Part shown: piece after piece, positions 10,491 through 21,539 of the stretch
Numbering within the stretch: position 1 is the stretch's first letter
Layout: each line of letters starts with the position of its first letter
Origin: Euptelea pleiosperma
Lineage: Eukaryota; Streptophyta; Magnoliopsida; Ranunculales; Eupteleaceae
DNA length: 64,000 nucleotides
Reading direction: 5' to 3'
NCBI GenBank assembly: GCA_035048495.1
Contig: CM068552.1
Coordinates: 22,446,154 to 22,510,153 of the forward strand
Translations under genes and position numbers: made by a program
Notes under the pieces: generated by a model
The model's input: the letters and a program-made list of their open reading frames with translations, nothing else
Databases searched by the model: none
What the model was told of the DNA's origin: nothing

Positions 10491-12639
10491 TGTCACACCC
10501 CTAATATGGAATTCAGGATCCAACCCATAACTCCATGGCCAATCCTCAATTTAAGTTAAGGCGTGATAAAAAAATATATAAAAAAAACATCCACTACACT
10601 AATGACATTTCCCAGATTTTATTATACATGTTAACAAACAATTTATAGATATGCATAATTATATAAAATTCCAACCAAAATCTCTACTATAAAAGTCAAC
10701 AATTGTTTAACAACTCAAAATGAAACTCCAAACCAAAACTTTAAATCAACAGAAACAAAGTTTGATTGATAATTAACTGAAACTAGACTATTGATGAACT
10801 TGTCCACCTCAGCCTATCACGGGTCTTCCATAGCTTGATATGAAAAGAAATGTGATAATACGGGTGAGTTTCAAACAAACTTGTAGGGCTGATGACTATC
10901 TCCCCCATGATAATAGAGATGCAGCGTCAAAACATGTAAGATAAAAATATGTATGACAGGTTATAATAATCTCAATAGAACTTAAGAATGGTTAAATCTT
11001 ACTCGTCTTTTTTTTTTTTTTTTTCTAATAATTCCTTAGGACATACGAACTCGACACTCTTCAGCCTATTTTTTCAATAGTTGGCCAAACTATCAACCCC
11101 TCACTCATAGATCCATGGAGGTTTACGATTTTGCACCGAAGGGCTACCTCAACCCTACTTATTAACCAAGTGCCCTTGTGCCTAGGCTTAGTTGTCATTC
11201 AATGATAGATTATCACTGTATCAATTTACTTTCCACCAAGTCCATCACTTTTATTTAAGTTATAAGGTATTTTATCCCCATATTTTATCACATAAGTCTC
11301 AATCTATATGCATCATGTCAATTTATACAAAACAGTCCCATACATGCACTAATTAGTACAAGGTAATCCGTGTAAACAATCATTTAATAATCAAGATAAA
11401 TGCATAAAACATTTATGCATAAATCAAATTTTCAGTGTATAACATGTCCTTGTATATTGACTGATTTTTAAGTATAAAACAATCATTTAAATGTAAATTT
11501 ATTATATCTGAATAGTCCCAAATGTGGTCTGACTGTTATAGTATAACAATCCCATATAAGGACTGCTTAGTCTGCTTGATACATTAGATTAATCCCCCAT
11601 ATGGTCTGATTATTATAAGGTAACAATCCATTTTCTGGACTGACTGTTATACAAGAACAATCTCACATGTAATATGATTATTATAGTATAACAATCCCAT
11701 ATATGGACTGCCTGATACACTAGATTAATCTTCCATATGGTCTGACTGTTATAGTGTAACAGTCCTATATATGGACTGCTTGTTACACTAGAACAGTCTC
11801 ATATATGGGTATATGGTGATTATAAAATAGTCACAACACAGATTCTTTTCTAATAAAACAAAAGACAAAGAGTTTGTTTTTAGTAGTAATATAATCTTTG
11901 AGAAAGATCCATATAACATATATTAAAATCTAGCCCACAATCATATGAAAGATAGAAGTCCACCTACTTCTCTTGTCAAAATCTTCTATTATTCAAGTTT
12001 TGCTCTCTCTTCTCTTCTCACAAAGTTGCTGGAATTTTCAGAAATTCTGGCACAATTCTATTAGGGTTTGGTGTCTACTAGAGTTTAGAAATTAAGAGAG
12101 ACTATTGGAGATTTCTTTCTCTCAAGAGAATTTTCTAGAGTTCAATAGATTCCTACTAATAAGGCTAGTGTGTATGCCACACACTCTAACAAACCTCTCA
12201 TTTCTTTAACATTAACACTTAATCAAATTAAATGAAGAATTTAATTACATCCATAAACCCTATTCTAGGTAGTTCAGCCAAACATAGTGGCCACAAGTTT
12301 TGGTATTTGTAAATAAGTCCATTAAACTTTAAAAATTGTAAGAAAGTCCATATAATATACATATTTTACAAAATAAAACCCTCTATTCCTATTAAAATCA
12401 TAGAAAATACTACTAATCTTGTTCTATCAAAAGTACATGCTCCCTTATGGGTCCCACACCAAAACATAATTAGTACAATAATTTATATAATAAAAACACA
12501 CCAATATAGTTTAACATTTCAGATTTATAACTAACATGATATGCAAGGTCCCGCACAAAAAAAAAATTACTAAAACACCCTAATTCTCAAGTTTACGAAA
12601 GTATCCTACTTACCAATTTTAAAATTTCAGGGTATTACA
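10491..12639. mobile_element. Solo LTR (2149 bp), target duplication ACTTA
   Basis: It starts TGTCACACCCC and ends GGGTATTACA, the inverted TG...CA termini of a long terminal repeat. The flanks are a perfect 5-bp duplication ACTTA (10486-10490 and 12640-12644). No primer-binding site or coding domain is attached, so this is the product of LTR-LTR recombination. The TGTNACACCCC/GGGTNTTACA type and the length suggest a Ty3/gypsy origin. It contains the imperfect repeat array described at 11520-11820. Confidence 0.85.
11520..11820. repeat. Imperfect tandem array inside the solo LTR
   Basis: Several copies of a motif of the form TGGTCTGACTGTTATAGTRT, followed by AACAATCCCATATATGGACTG, occur in succession with variable spacing. 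Variants carry GATTATTATAAGGTAACAATCC. The array belongs to the LTR and explains the local low complexity. Confidence 0.6.
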
Positions 12640-12644
12640 ACTTA

Positions 12645-13570
12645 AGAGCTTCGGTTGTTCATCTGGCCAAGTCGTAGCTGACTTCGTTAATAGAGTGTCA
12701 TTGTATGACCGACTTTGGAGATCGTAAGTTTGTTTGACCGTGCGTCCGACGTAATGATATTGGCGAATGCCAAATGTCTCGGCTAATAAGAATTGTCTCG
12801 ACCAATGATAGTAATTGTCTCGACCAGGGCAAAGAGGTTTGGGCTTAAAAGGACATGTGTCACCACCAAGACCGTCCAATGTACACTCAAAAAATACCCC
12901 TTACATAATACTTTTGTAGATGTAACCTACTCTTTAGGTACGTAGCCCTTACCCTCCCCTCTATGGTCACAACATGATAAGGAGTTTAGGCACCTCCAAG
13001 CGAAAGTGGTGCAAGTTTATATGGAAAACAAGTTTCCTAGCAACTAATTAATCCAAATAAGGAAACAGAAATCTAATAAGCAACTAGCCTAGCCAACCAT
13101 GTAAATTAAAAAAATATACCACTTTCAAAATCATTCTTGATGATACGAGCGTTTTCTCATTATCTCAAGAAAAAAATTGGGGATCTCATGTATAGTAGAT
13201 ATGCATTTGTTTTTAGATTCTTAAGAGGATCTTATAAGAAGTTTATATAGAAAGAACAAAGCTTTTTCACTGGTTTTGTTAAACATAACCTGATTTTGGT
13301 TATTTATTGTGGGGTCATAGAAAATATCACCACTTTGGGTTATTTTAGTTCTTTAAAGAAGAAAATTTTCTATTAGATGATGGGTTATAATGAAAAGAAA
13401 GAAATGGTTATTTCAGTTGGTAGTAGTGGTTGTGGTAGAGGTAATTGTATTTGAACAATGATTAGTTCATTCACATATTGTCTTGGTTGCCTTTGAAGCC
13501 TCTAGCAGATACAAGTATGTCGTAAACATGGAAGAGTTTTGTCTCTAATGCTTCCTCATAAGGAAGGCTG
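12645..13570. other. No gene recognised
   Basis: An open frame on the minus strand at 12619-12879 straddles the solo-LTR end and so cannot be a native gene. The rest is A+T-rich with no conserved motif. Confidence 0.45.
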
Positions 13571-13572
13571 GT

Positions 13573-13573
13573 C

Positions 13574-13609
<36 letters not shown>

Positions 13610-13632
13610 GGTGGTGGAGGTGGTAGTGATAG
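13573..13632. repeat. (GTA)n(GTG)n microsatellite
   Basis: About nine GTA units pass directly into about six GTG units, then degenerate. A compound trinucleotide microsatellite. Confidence 0.85.
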
Positions 13633-13884
13633 TAGTCATAGACCAATGATTTGTTCATGCACATCTTGTCTTAGTTGCCTTTGAAACTAGTAGTAGTTAA
13701 AAATGTTTGACCCTAGAAGATGGCGTCAAGCACATAGAAGAACAGTAAGAGAGAATACGTGAAGAGAAGAGAAAGAGAAGATTTTTCTGATGAGTTACTT
13801 CATTATCCCGTGTACAATTACAGTAAGATTATGCACATAAGGAAAAATGTAAATAGAAAATTTTACAAAAGGAATTATCCTTTA

Positions 13885-14655
13885 GGGTATGTTTGGTACG
13901 CATGCAAACCTATTACGCGTGCAATGGTTTGTGCATGCAATGGTTTGCTCACCCATACTATTCTCCTGCGTTTGGTTCGCACTAACTTTGCATATGCAAA
14001 TTTCAAAATTTACGCATTGTTCATATTTACTACCATTTGGTTCGCGCTCATGCTCACTTAGGAAAGCACAAAATATGTGGGCCCTATATATTAAGTACGA
14101 AAAAAAAATTCCGTACTTAATACGTGGGCCCCGCATATTTGAACATGAATTTCTAATTTTTGAAAATAAAAAAATAGAAAAATAATGGGCAATAACAAAA
14201 ATAACGGACATTTTTCTTTTTCACCAAATTTTTCAGAAAATAATGGTCATTTTTTTTTCGGTATATTTTTTAGTGTTTTAACGGTATATAATGTAACGAG
14301 GGAGGTCCGAATCCGTTATGGCAAAAATAATGGCCGTTGTAACGGATTCGGACCTCCCCCGTTACGTTATGTACCGTTAAAATGGTAAAAGAATAACGAT
14401 CGTTATTTTCTATTGCAACGAAAATAACGACCATTATTTTTTGAAAAAAATTATGAAAAAAAGGGCCATTATTTTTTGATTTGAGAAAATATTGGATTTT
14501 AATTTGTACCTTATGCAAATCGTTTGCACAAGGAAGTTGTGTAAACGATTGCTCAGGGGGTGAAATGGGTTTTTAATTGCTAAAGAGGACGAGCATAACG
14601 ATTGCACGCGTGAACCTATTTGCACACCCAATTTGCACGCGTATCAAACGCACCC
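13885..14655. mobile_element. Harbinger/Tourist-type MITE with an internal family B insert
   Basis: The left end is GGGTATGTTTGGTACGCATG and the right end complements it (...CGCGTATCAAACGCACCC). Flanks are TTA on both sides (13882-13884 and 14656-14658), the target typical of PIF/Harbinger elements. The arms share further blocks such as ACGCGTGCAATGGTT and its mirror. The middle, about 14185-14455, carries the GTTATAACG/CCCCCGTTACGTTA palindromes of hAT-type family B, so one element is probably nested in the other. Confidence 0.65.
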
Positions 14656-14658
14656 TTA

Positions 14659-15014
14659 GAGATTATTTAAAAGATTAAGTCTTGGTGTGCACTCCACCCT
14701 CTTTCTTCTATAGAGATTCTCTGTGCTAGAGATAGTAAGTTTCCTAAGAGGGATTATTCTTGATAGAGAGCAATCTCTCTATTGTATAGTGAGAGATAAT
14801 TTGCTCAATTGTTTGGATGATATTCTCTGAAGATATTTGATTGGATATGATAGAGGGTTATATTCTCTTGGAGTATCCTTGCCATTCTTGGAGATCTTGT
14901 TTCGATGAGGTGTCACTACGATTGTGATTGGTTTAACATGGTGACATGGCACATGACATGGCCATGCCTTCTGAGGGCGTGCATGGGCTATGCATTGCCA
15001 TGCACGTGGGAGCA
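14659..15014. other. No gene; flank of the copia element
   Basis: Lies just downstream (minus sense) of the copia RNase H. It carries purine-rich runs of the GAGAGAT kind and a repeated GCATGGGCTATGCATTGCCATGC-like palindrome near 14990. This is where the element's 3' LTR would be expected, but no TG...CA ends could be set. Confidence 0.35.
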
Positions 15015-17206
15015 TTAACACCTCGTCAAGCTGATCGACTGGGGTGATCGGGTGGTTAAGTTGTGATACAAAAAATCAAAAGTTGAACGAGGAAGTCCCA
15101 TAGTAAAGATATCAACCAACTGATGATCAGAGGGTACAAATTGAATCCAGATATGACCACACACCACTTTTTCCCATACAAAGTGGTAACCGAGCTTGCT
15201 ATGTTTTGATCGAGCATGAAAGACCTGATTGGAGCTTAAGTGGACCGCACTACGATTATCACAGAAAAGAGTAGCTGGTTCCCATAAAAAAGGTCTAATA
15301 TCTCGGAGGACAAAGGTGAGCCATGTGATTTCTGTGAAGGTGGAGGCAAGAGAACGATATTCTACTTCTGAGAGGAGAAGATCATGGGCTGATTTTTGGC
15401 ACTCCATGAGATCAAATTGCAACCTATAAATATAGAAAACCTAGACGTGGAATGTCTATTATCTGGGCAATCAGCACAATCCGCATTAGAATAGCCTACT
15501 GAGGGGGACTATCAATGTAAAGTTGTAAGCCTTGATGAGCTATTATTTTGAGATAACAAAGGATCCGTATGAACACATTAAAATGTTCAGTTGTTGGAGT
15601 GTGTATGAATTGGCAAACGGAGTTGACACTAAAGGCAAGATCCAAGTGAGTGTGGGTGAGACACTGAAGGGCACCCACAAGACTGCAAAACTGGGTTGGG
15701 TATGCAATCGATGTACCAGATTGTGTCATCTTGTGACACACGACCGTAGGTGTAGATACTTTCTTGGCATCATGCATCAGGGCCCATTCTAAGAGATCCA
15801 AGGCATACTTGGACTGAGAAAAAAATTCCATCAGAAGTGGGTAAAACTTCGATGCCGAGAATATAGTGTAAACAACCCAAATCTTTCATCGCAAACTCGG
15901 TAGCCAGGCAATGGACGAGGGAAGTGAGTATCGATGGGTCGCTACTAGTGAGAACAGTATCATCCACATAGAGCCATGAGAATAGAGTGAAAAATGAGTG
16001 TCAATATATGAACAAAGATGTGTTAGATTGGTTGCACTAGAAATCCAATGTGAAGTAAATTGAGCCCATAAAAAGAGCTTTGTTGAGGTTGCAGGCATGT
16101 ATTGGATGATTGTAATCTTCATATCCAAGGGGTTGGTCCATGTTTACTTCTTCACTGAGATAGCCATGTAAAAAAACATTTTTTAAATGAAGTAATCAGA
16201 TGCCCCATCGATTGACAGTTGTGATTGAAAGAACAAGGCGAATGGTGCCAATCTTGACTATTGGACTGAATGTCTCATCAAAATCAATGCCGTGCATCTA
16301 ATTGTACCATTTTTCTACTAGGCGAGCCTTGTAGCGTTCTATGGACACATCGGGAAGAAGTTTGGTCTTGAAGATCCAACGACAACCAACAATATTCATA
16401 GTGGGCTTGTGAGGAACAAAGATCCATGTGTGGTTATGATGAAGAACATCAATCTCGTCATCCATGGTAGCTTTCCAGTAGAGGTGTTTAGCAGCAGATT
16501 TGTAACCTCATGGTTTTTTAACTGTAGAGAGTGCTAAGCAGAACTATCGACCCATAAAATCGAAACATGTGAGATCACAATGTGAAATCGAATGGCGAGT
16601 GGCCACTAACTCTAATGGCGCATCTAGACGTTTCGATTTGGCACGTGTAATCATCTATTGAACGTTGATAGTGCCAGTAACATAGATCAACAATGGTAGA
16701 ACAATAGGGCTTCATGGGCCCGCTAAAGTCAAACCATAAGAGAGATCATGGGATGAGGACCAATTAGAATGGCCTTGATCATCAAAAGATGGGCCCGACA
16801 AGACATGTGTTGGCAAAGAGTTAAGTGATATAGTAGAGGTGGAGGACGACGTTAGTGGTGTAAGGGATATAGGTTGCTCTGGTGGAGCATCAATGGTGGA
16901 TGATCCTGATGGAGGAGATGGTTCTGAAGAGCATGAGAGCGGCAAAGGTTGTGTCGGTGATGGAGATGTAATGATTCTATCTTCCACTAGATCAATGAAT
17001 GTGGTGTGGTCCTCCAAGAAAATAGGGGACAGTTGAGAGTCGGCAAAGGGGAAAATTGATTCATTAAAAATTATGTGTCGAGAGATGTAGACATGTTTGG
17101 TGGTGGAAAGATACCCTTTATGAGTTGTTGTAACTAAGGAACATAGGCAATGCTCTTTGGAACTAATTTGTGAGCTGAGTAGTTACACAAAAAAGGAGAG
17201 CATAAG
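15015..17206 (-). pseudogene. Ty1/copia pol remnant: integrase end, RT and RNase H
   Basis: Read on the minus strand, the order is copia-typical. About 17160-17040 is the integrase C-terminal segment (HKGYLSTTKHVYISRH, then FPFA). A serine/threonine/proline-rich linker follows (about 17017-16712), then reverse transcriptase with YVDD at 15970-15959, followed by TVLTSSDPSILTSL. A linker to RNase H comes next (15831-15496). RNase H closes the order (15422-15015) with SEVEYRSLAST, DNRSAVHLSSNQVFHARSKH and VDIFT motifs. The frame is cut by several shifts and stops, so no polyprotein can be made. It would have copied and integrated the element's RNA. Confidence 0.85.
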
Positions 17207-17595
17207 TGTTATGATCCTAAAAGCTTAAGACATACACTTTCCACACCTCTGTCACCTAGGTGCTTTTGGTGTATTGGTTTGGATCTTAACATTTGGTATC
17301 AGAGCCAAGCCCACGTCATGGGTTCAAGTCACGGGAGAGGCGACCTGAGGAAAGGGATACCTGGGTGCTCGCACAAAAAAGTGAAAATAGGGGTACCGAA
17401 AAATATGCCAGGGGCTCGGTCACAAAAAGTGAGAAAATAGGGGTACCGGAGTGATAGCCGCCTCAGAGTGGGCCATTGTGGACGTTGGCCTTGGAAGCAT
17501 GGTGGAATGTTATGATCCCAAAGGTTAAGACTTAAACTTTCCACACCTCTATATATCACCAAGATGCTTTTGGTGTATTGATTTGGGTCTTAACA
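17207..17595 (+). mobile_element. Miniature LTR retrotransposon (TRIM-like), element 1
   Basis: The first LTR, 17207-17291 (85 bp), starts TGTTATGATCC and ends GGATCTTAACA. It is followed after TT by TGGTATCAGAGCC (17294-17306), the standard primer-binding site for initiator tRNA-Met. A second LTR at 17508-17595 (88 bp) has the same start and end and is preceded by the purine run GGTGGAA (17501-17507), a candidate polypurine tract. The internal part is only 216 bp and codes for nothing. This is the layout of a terminal-repeat retrotransposon in miniature, with unusually short LTRs. Confidence 0.75.
17294..17330 (+). promoter_or_regulatory. Pol III A-box/B-box-like pair in the TRIM leader
   Basis: GTTCAAGTC at 17322-17330 fits the Pol III B-box consensus GWTCRANNC exactly. 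TGGTATCAGAG at 17294-17304 fits the A-box consensus TRGYNNARNNG at all but one position, and it overlaps the tRNA primer site. In the inverted element the equivalent B box is GTTCGAGTC (minus strand, 17961-17953), also an exact fit. Function is inference: the A-box half is partly forced by the primer site. Confidence 0.35.
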
Positions 17596-17640
17596 TAATG
17601 TTAAGACCCAAATCAATACACCAAAAGCATCTTGGTGATA
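17554..17640. repeat. Perfect 43-bp inverted repeat at the TRIM junction
   Basis: Arms 17554-17596 and 17598-17640 are exact reverse complements around the single base 17597. They are the 3' parts of the inner LTRs of the two miniature elements. Beyond the arms the complementarity continues imperfectly for several hundred bases on each side. The junction could extrude as a cruciform, or fold as a hairpin if transcribed. Confidence 0.9.
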
Positions 17641-18073
17641 GTGGAGCAGAAAGCTAAGGTCTTAACCTAGGATCGTAACATTCCACCACCCTTCAAGGTC
17701 AACGTCCACGGTGGCCCACTCTAAGGTGGCTTTCACTCCGGTACCCCTATTTTCTCACTTTTTTTGTAAGCGAGCCCTCGACATTTTTCTGGTACCCCTA
17801 CTTTCTCATTCTTTGAGCGAGCCCCCAGGTAGCCCTTTCCCTAGGTTGCCCCTTCTGAGACTGATCACAATAGACCACTATGGTGGGCCCTCCATATCCT
17901 ATACTATGGTGAGCTTCTTTTTTTTTTTTAATACCATAGTCTCCTCTCCCGTGACTCGAACGCTGGAGGTGGGGTTGGCTCTGATACCAAATGTTAAGAC
18001 CCAAAGCAATACTCCAAAAGCACCTTAGTGATAGTGGAGCGGAAAGCTAAGGTCTTAACCTAGGATTGTAACA
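17599..18073 (-). mobile_element. Miniature LTR retrotransposon (TRIM-like), element 2, inverted
   Basis: Same structure as element 1 but on the opposite strand. LTRs lie at 18073-17992 and 17680-17599 (82 bp each, about six differences). The complement of the tRNA-Met primer site is at 17977-17989 (GGCTCTGATACCA), and the complement of TGGTGGAA is next to 17681. The internal part is about 311 bp and includes a T-rich run and a segment not in element 1. The two elements meet 3' end to 3' end, separated by three bases (17596-17598). Confidence 0.75.
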
Positions 18074-18145
18074 AAAGCACCCAAAAAGACATATCATAGA
18101 GTAGGGAGGAGACTTACCAAAAAGTATAGAGAACGACGAGACATT
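18074..18145 (-). pseudogene. Copia integrase piece on the far side of the TRIM pair
   Basis: The minus strand just outside the TRIM pair reads ILFGKSPPYSMICLFGCF. This matches the conserved copia integrase text of the form LFGKSPxYSxLRVFGC. On the other side of the TRIMs the frame resumes with LCNYSAHKLVPKS and the integrase C-terminus. The two miniature elements therefore sit inside the copia integrase reading frame. Upstream coding could not be followed beyond about 18145. Confidence 0.6.
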
Positions 18146-18220
18146 GTCGAGAACATGTGTGTGTGGGTGAAAAATCTAAGATCTGCAATGTACCCGTCGA
18201 TGATCTTCGAGATTCACACA

Positions 18221-18345
18221 GAGAAGTGAGAATAGAGAAGAGAGAAGAGGGAAGAGGGAAGAGGGAAGAGAGAAGAGAGAAAAGAGAAGAGGGAAGAGAG
18301 AAGAGAGTAAAGAGAAGAGAGAGGAGGGAAAAGAAAAGAGATTTT
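18221..18345. repeat. Purine-rich (GAGAAGAGGGAA)n tract
   Basis: About 110 bases of almost pure purines on the plus strand in GAGAAGA/GGGAAGAG units. Open frames across it, rich in R/E/K on one strand and L/S/F on the other, are artefacts of composition. Confidence 0.85.
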
Positions 18346-20230
18346 ATGAGGTTCATCGCCGGATAGAATGCCGGACAACTACATCCTCAGCCTCATTGGT
18401 GGAGGCAATCCACTATATGTTTCTAGTTATAACGCTTTAATGCAAAGTGACAAGACATATTCACAATAACATTTCTAACATCTATAGATCTAGGATTAAT
18501 GACGACTCCCATGAAGACAACTCCCGCAAAGATGAAGATTTTTGTTCACGCGAGGATCGCGGCAGAAGGTCTACTGAGCCCCAAGACGTCAGTTTCGTAG
18601 CTAGACTTCGTTGTAAAGTCGTTATCGATGATGAAGGTTCTTTCCTTTTGGTTTACCTAAGTAGATCTGAGTTATTCTTCTTGAGTTGGTTTGGATGAAA
18701 GGGAGAGAGGGTTGGAGTCATCCTGATTTCTTCCCTTTTGGGCTATTTTTCTCTTCTAGGAAGGACTTCCTCTGATTGAGGAGGGGTCTGCTGTTTATAG
18801 GCCACTGACCGGCCTTTCTGAGGATATTCCTTTCTCTTTGAAGAAGCTGTGAGAGAATATTCCTCCTATTTGGCTTGGCAAGCGACTTCTTTGCTCAGAT
18901 TTGAGGGGGCCCTCGCTGGTCAGGACCCGACCCTTTGCTATTGGTCCATTGGTTGTACTGTCTAGTTAGTGATGTGCGGATCTACTAGGTGACCTACAAG
19001 CTGTCTGGTGGCCGTATGTTGTCTGGTGACCATAGGCCGTTTGGTATCCATAGGTCATTTGGTAGCCATCAAGCTTATTTGGTGATCTAAGAGTGATGTG
19101 TCTCTTTCTCCGGGCTGTCCCTCTATCTTTTATCTTGCGTTGATTTGCTGTTACATTGAGGTGGTAGTGACATCTCAGTAGTTGCCTATATGGCATAGCG
19201 TGAAAATTATGGTACCCACATCGCCCCCTCTCGGGGAGAAGGGATGTGAATCGTTGCTTGTGTCCGAGATATGGTCAATTGACTTGGGGATGCCTGTTGG
19301 CTATTTATTTGGTGGTGTCTGTCTGACGAGTGGCCGTCTCTTTGGTATTCAGATAATTTAATCTCGCCATCTTGATTCGAACTTTGAAAGCCTTCACAGT
19401 TCTCACTATAAAAATAGGGGCTAAGTCCAGATGATGGTAGATTTTTCTAACGCCATTGAAGTAGTAGTATGATAAATCCAGATGACCTCACTATAAAAAT
19501 AGGGGCTAAGTCACTTTCAAATCGCATTTCTTTTCTTCTTCTGGCTTTGAGCTTTCCAAGTCTTCTTCTTGCTCTAAGTCCTTTATTCTCCTAGCAACCA
19601 AGCATCTATCGGCCCGCTTGTTTTCTACTTTGACTTTTCTTCTCATAACCATCGTAAGGAGAGCCCATGACCGCTTAGTTATTACTTTTTCAATTGAGTC
19701 CAAGGGTGTTGGTAAGGATTCTGCAGAACAGTCGTCTGAGGTTTTAGGAGATCTTAAAAATACAACCCCTTCACATGAGGCTCCGGGGGTGGAAGGGGAT
19801 GATTTGTCCAAGATAGCTTGCAAATATGCTATTCCGATTATGTTCATCTACAGCATGAGAGAATGTTGAGGGAGGAAGTAGCTGAATCTGGGCAGATCAT
19901 TTTTGCCTGTCCCAGCTGGATGCATGGTTGAGTTTCTCATTGTCGTGCTTAGTCCGTGACCTTTTATTTTCTATGTCAGGGCTCCTGGGCAAATGCATAC
20001 AAACTTCTGCCGTCTGATCAATTGGATCTCATGTATAAATGGGACCAAGCATACGCGAATTAGTGTCGAGGAGATTGACACTATTTACCATTTGAAGAGT
20101 ACCACGGACCAAGAGTTTCATCATTGGTTCTATGGGTTGACTATCAAGCCCTAAAAGAATGGATTAATCGATAATCTCCCTCTCGCCTACAAGAAATCGA
20201 ATGACATTCCGTTACTTGTGACTGGAGTGC
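18346..20230. other. LTR-type retrotransposon debris with a gag-like trace
   Basis: An 18-19-bp minisatellite lies at about 19003-19090 (GTCTGGTGACCATAGGCC-type units). The motif GTGAAAATTATGGTACCCA ends an LTR-like stretch at about 19199-19217 and recurs at 22139-22157. Past it, 19950-20240 reads on the plus strand in broken frames as a faint gag-like or plant-mobile-domain pattern (near APGQMHTNFCRLINWIS). Nothing is intact. Classification as Tat/Ogre-like gypsy debris is a guess from the LTR style. Confidence 0.35.
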
Positions 20231-20486
20231 AAGGAATATATCTATATTCTAATTGGCGTAATTTTGCATAACATAATACATGTTTGTAACCATTCCTATG
20301 AGTGTTAGTGGAGCATTGGAATGTCGTGGTACGCATATCTCATTGACAGCCTGAAGACTAAAAGACAAACAACGAAGACTCAGAAGATTGAAGACTGATT
20401 CATATAAGGAACCGTTCTATTGTCCATTTAAGATCGTGCCCACTCGCATAGGAAGGTAAGTGACTTAGTGGCCTTAGAAGTAGGAT
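20231..20486 (+). repeat. Left arm of a long inverted repeat
   Basis: Aligns, as reverse complement, with about 22797-23055. Shared anchors include TTTGTAACCATTCCTA, TGTCGTGGTACG, GAAGACTAAAAGACAAA, CTCGCATAGGAA and GTAAGTGACTTAGTGGCC. The arms are clearly diverged. They resemble the noncoding 3' region and LTR start of copia elements. Confidence 0.6.
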
Positions 20487-21539
20487 ATTGCTTAATACAC
20501 TTAGTCTAAACTTCATCATTAATTCACCAAAAAATAAATAAAATCGCACGTCACAATAAAAATAGTTGATTGATAAATAGAAGATTATATCAACCGACTC
20601 AGATCAAATATATCTATGTGATATATTGTCTCTATGTCGTTTGGGTTAATCAAACAGTTGTGTGGAAATCAAACAATTAACAACCATAACACATTACGTG
20701 GAAACCTTAGCCAAGAAAAACCACAAGACCACGTCTAGATGGAAAGTATCACTATTGGGAAGTTTCAAGTTATAGAAGTTACCTACGCAACACCATTGCA
20801 AATACAACTTCCAACCTTAGCCAAGGCCTACTGTCGGTGCATCCATGCAACGGTTGCTACCACAGGTGAAGGATTCAGTACACCCTGAACTCCAAAGTTA
20901 CATAAATAGTGTTGAGACGCACTGGTACTCTCTGACTTACTAGGTTATTGTGGGGGAAAAATATCTGATCTAACCCACACAATCTTCGAGGTCAGACGAT
21001 TCAGATTTTGGTGATGATCAGACGACTCTGATGCTCCAGGATGAAACTGTTTTCTCCTCCGCGAAGGATAGGATGATCTCCAGATGAGATATGGTTGTAC
21101 CTATTGACAATACTCCAACGCTCAAGTCAGCTTAAGAATGGTAACAGGGTTTATGAAAATAGTAAAATGTTTCAGAGTTTAGGCTATCTCGATCTGGAGA
21201 GCAAGCTCCCTACTCAATTCTGATGGTCATGTATTTATACCCCAGAACTGGTGTGACTCACCTACTACGTGTCTACTACTTGTTAGTCAGTTATAATCTG
21301 AAGAGATTCTGTTACGAAACTGTTTCTTCATGTTAGATCTTAACTGCCTCTATTTAGTTATATCTGAAACGACTGAGGTGGCATTCCTCGTGGCAAATAT
21401 TTGAATAGGAGAACGTGGGAGCTGCGTAATAGTCAAACTAACCGCCACGTGGCTAACATTCAATGGATAGGTAAGCAACTAACTTTATTATAGTTTAAAA
21501 TACTTATCTCGTTTGTAGAATTTTGTATACTTCTCGGGA
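20487..21539. other. No gene; LTR-like DNA
   Basis: Noncoding sequence with anchors such as ACCTTAGCCAAG occurring twice (near 20705 and 20815). GATGATCAGACGACTCTGATG near 21010 echoes a segment near 18500. Probably LTR material leading into the minisatellites. Confidence 0.3.

Noticed and set aside
12619..12879. 86-residue minus-strand frame
   Set aside because: Crosses the solo-LTR boundary and its target duplication at 12639-12644, so it cannot be an ancestral gene.
17207..18073. Pair read as one large foldback transposon
   Set aside because: Each half has its own LTR pair, primer site and purine tract in the right order, which a DNA foldback element would not have.
18114..18366. Leucine/serine-rich and arginine/glutamate-rich frames
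   Set aside because: Artefacts of the purine tract at 18221-18345.
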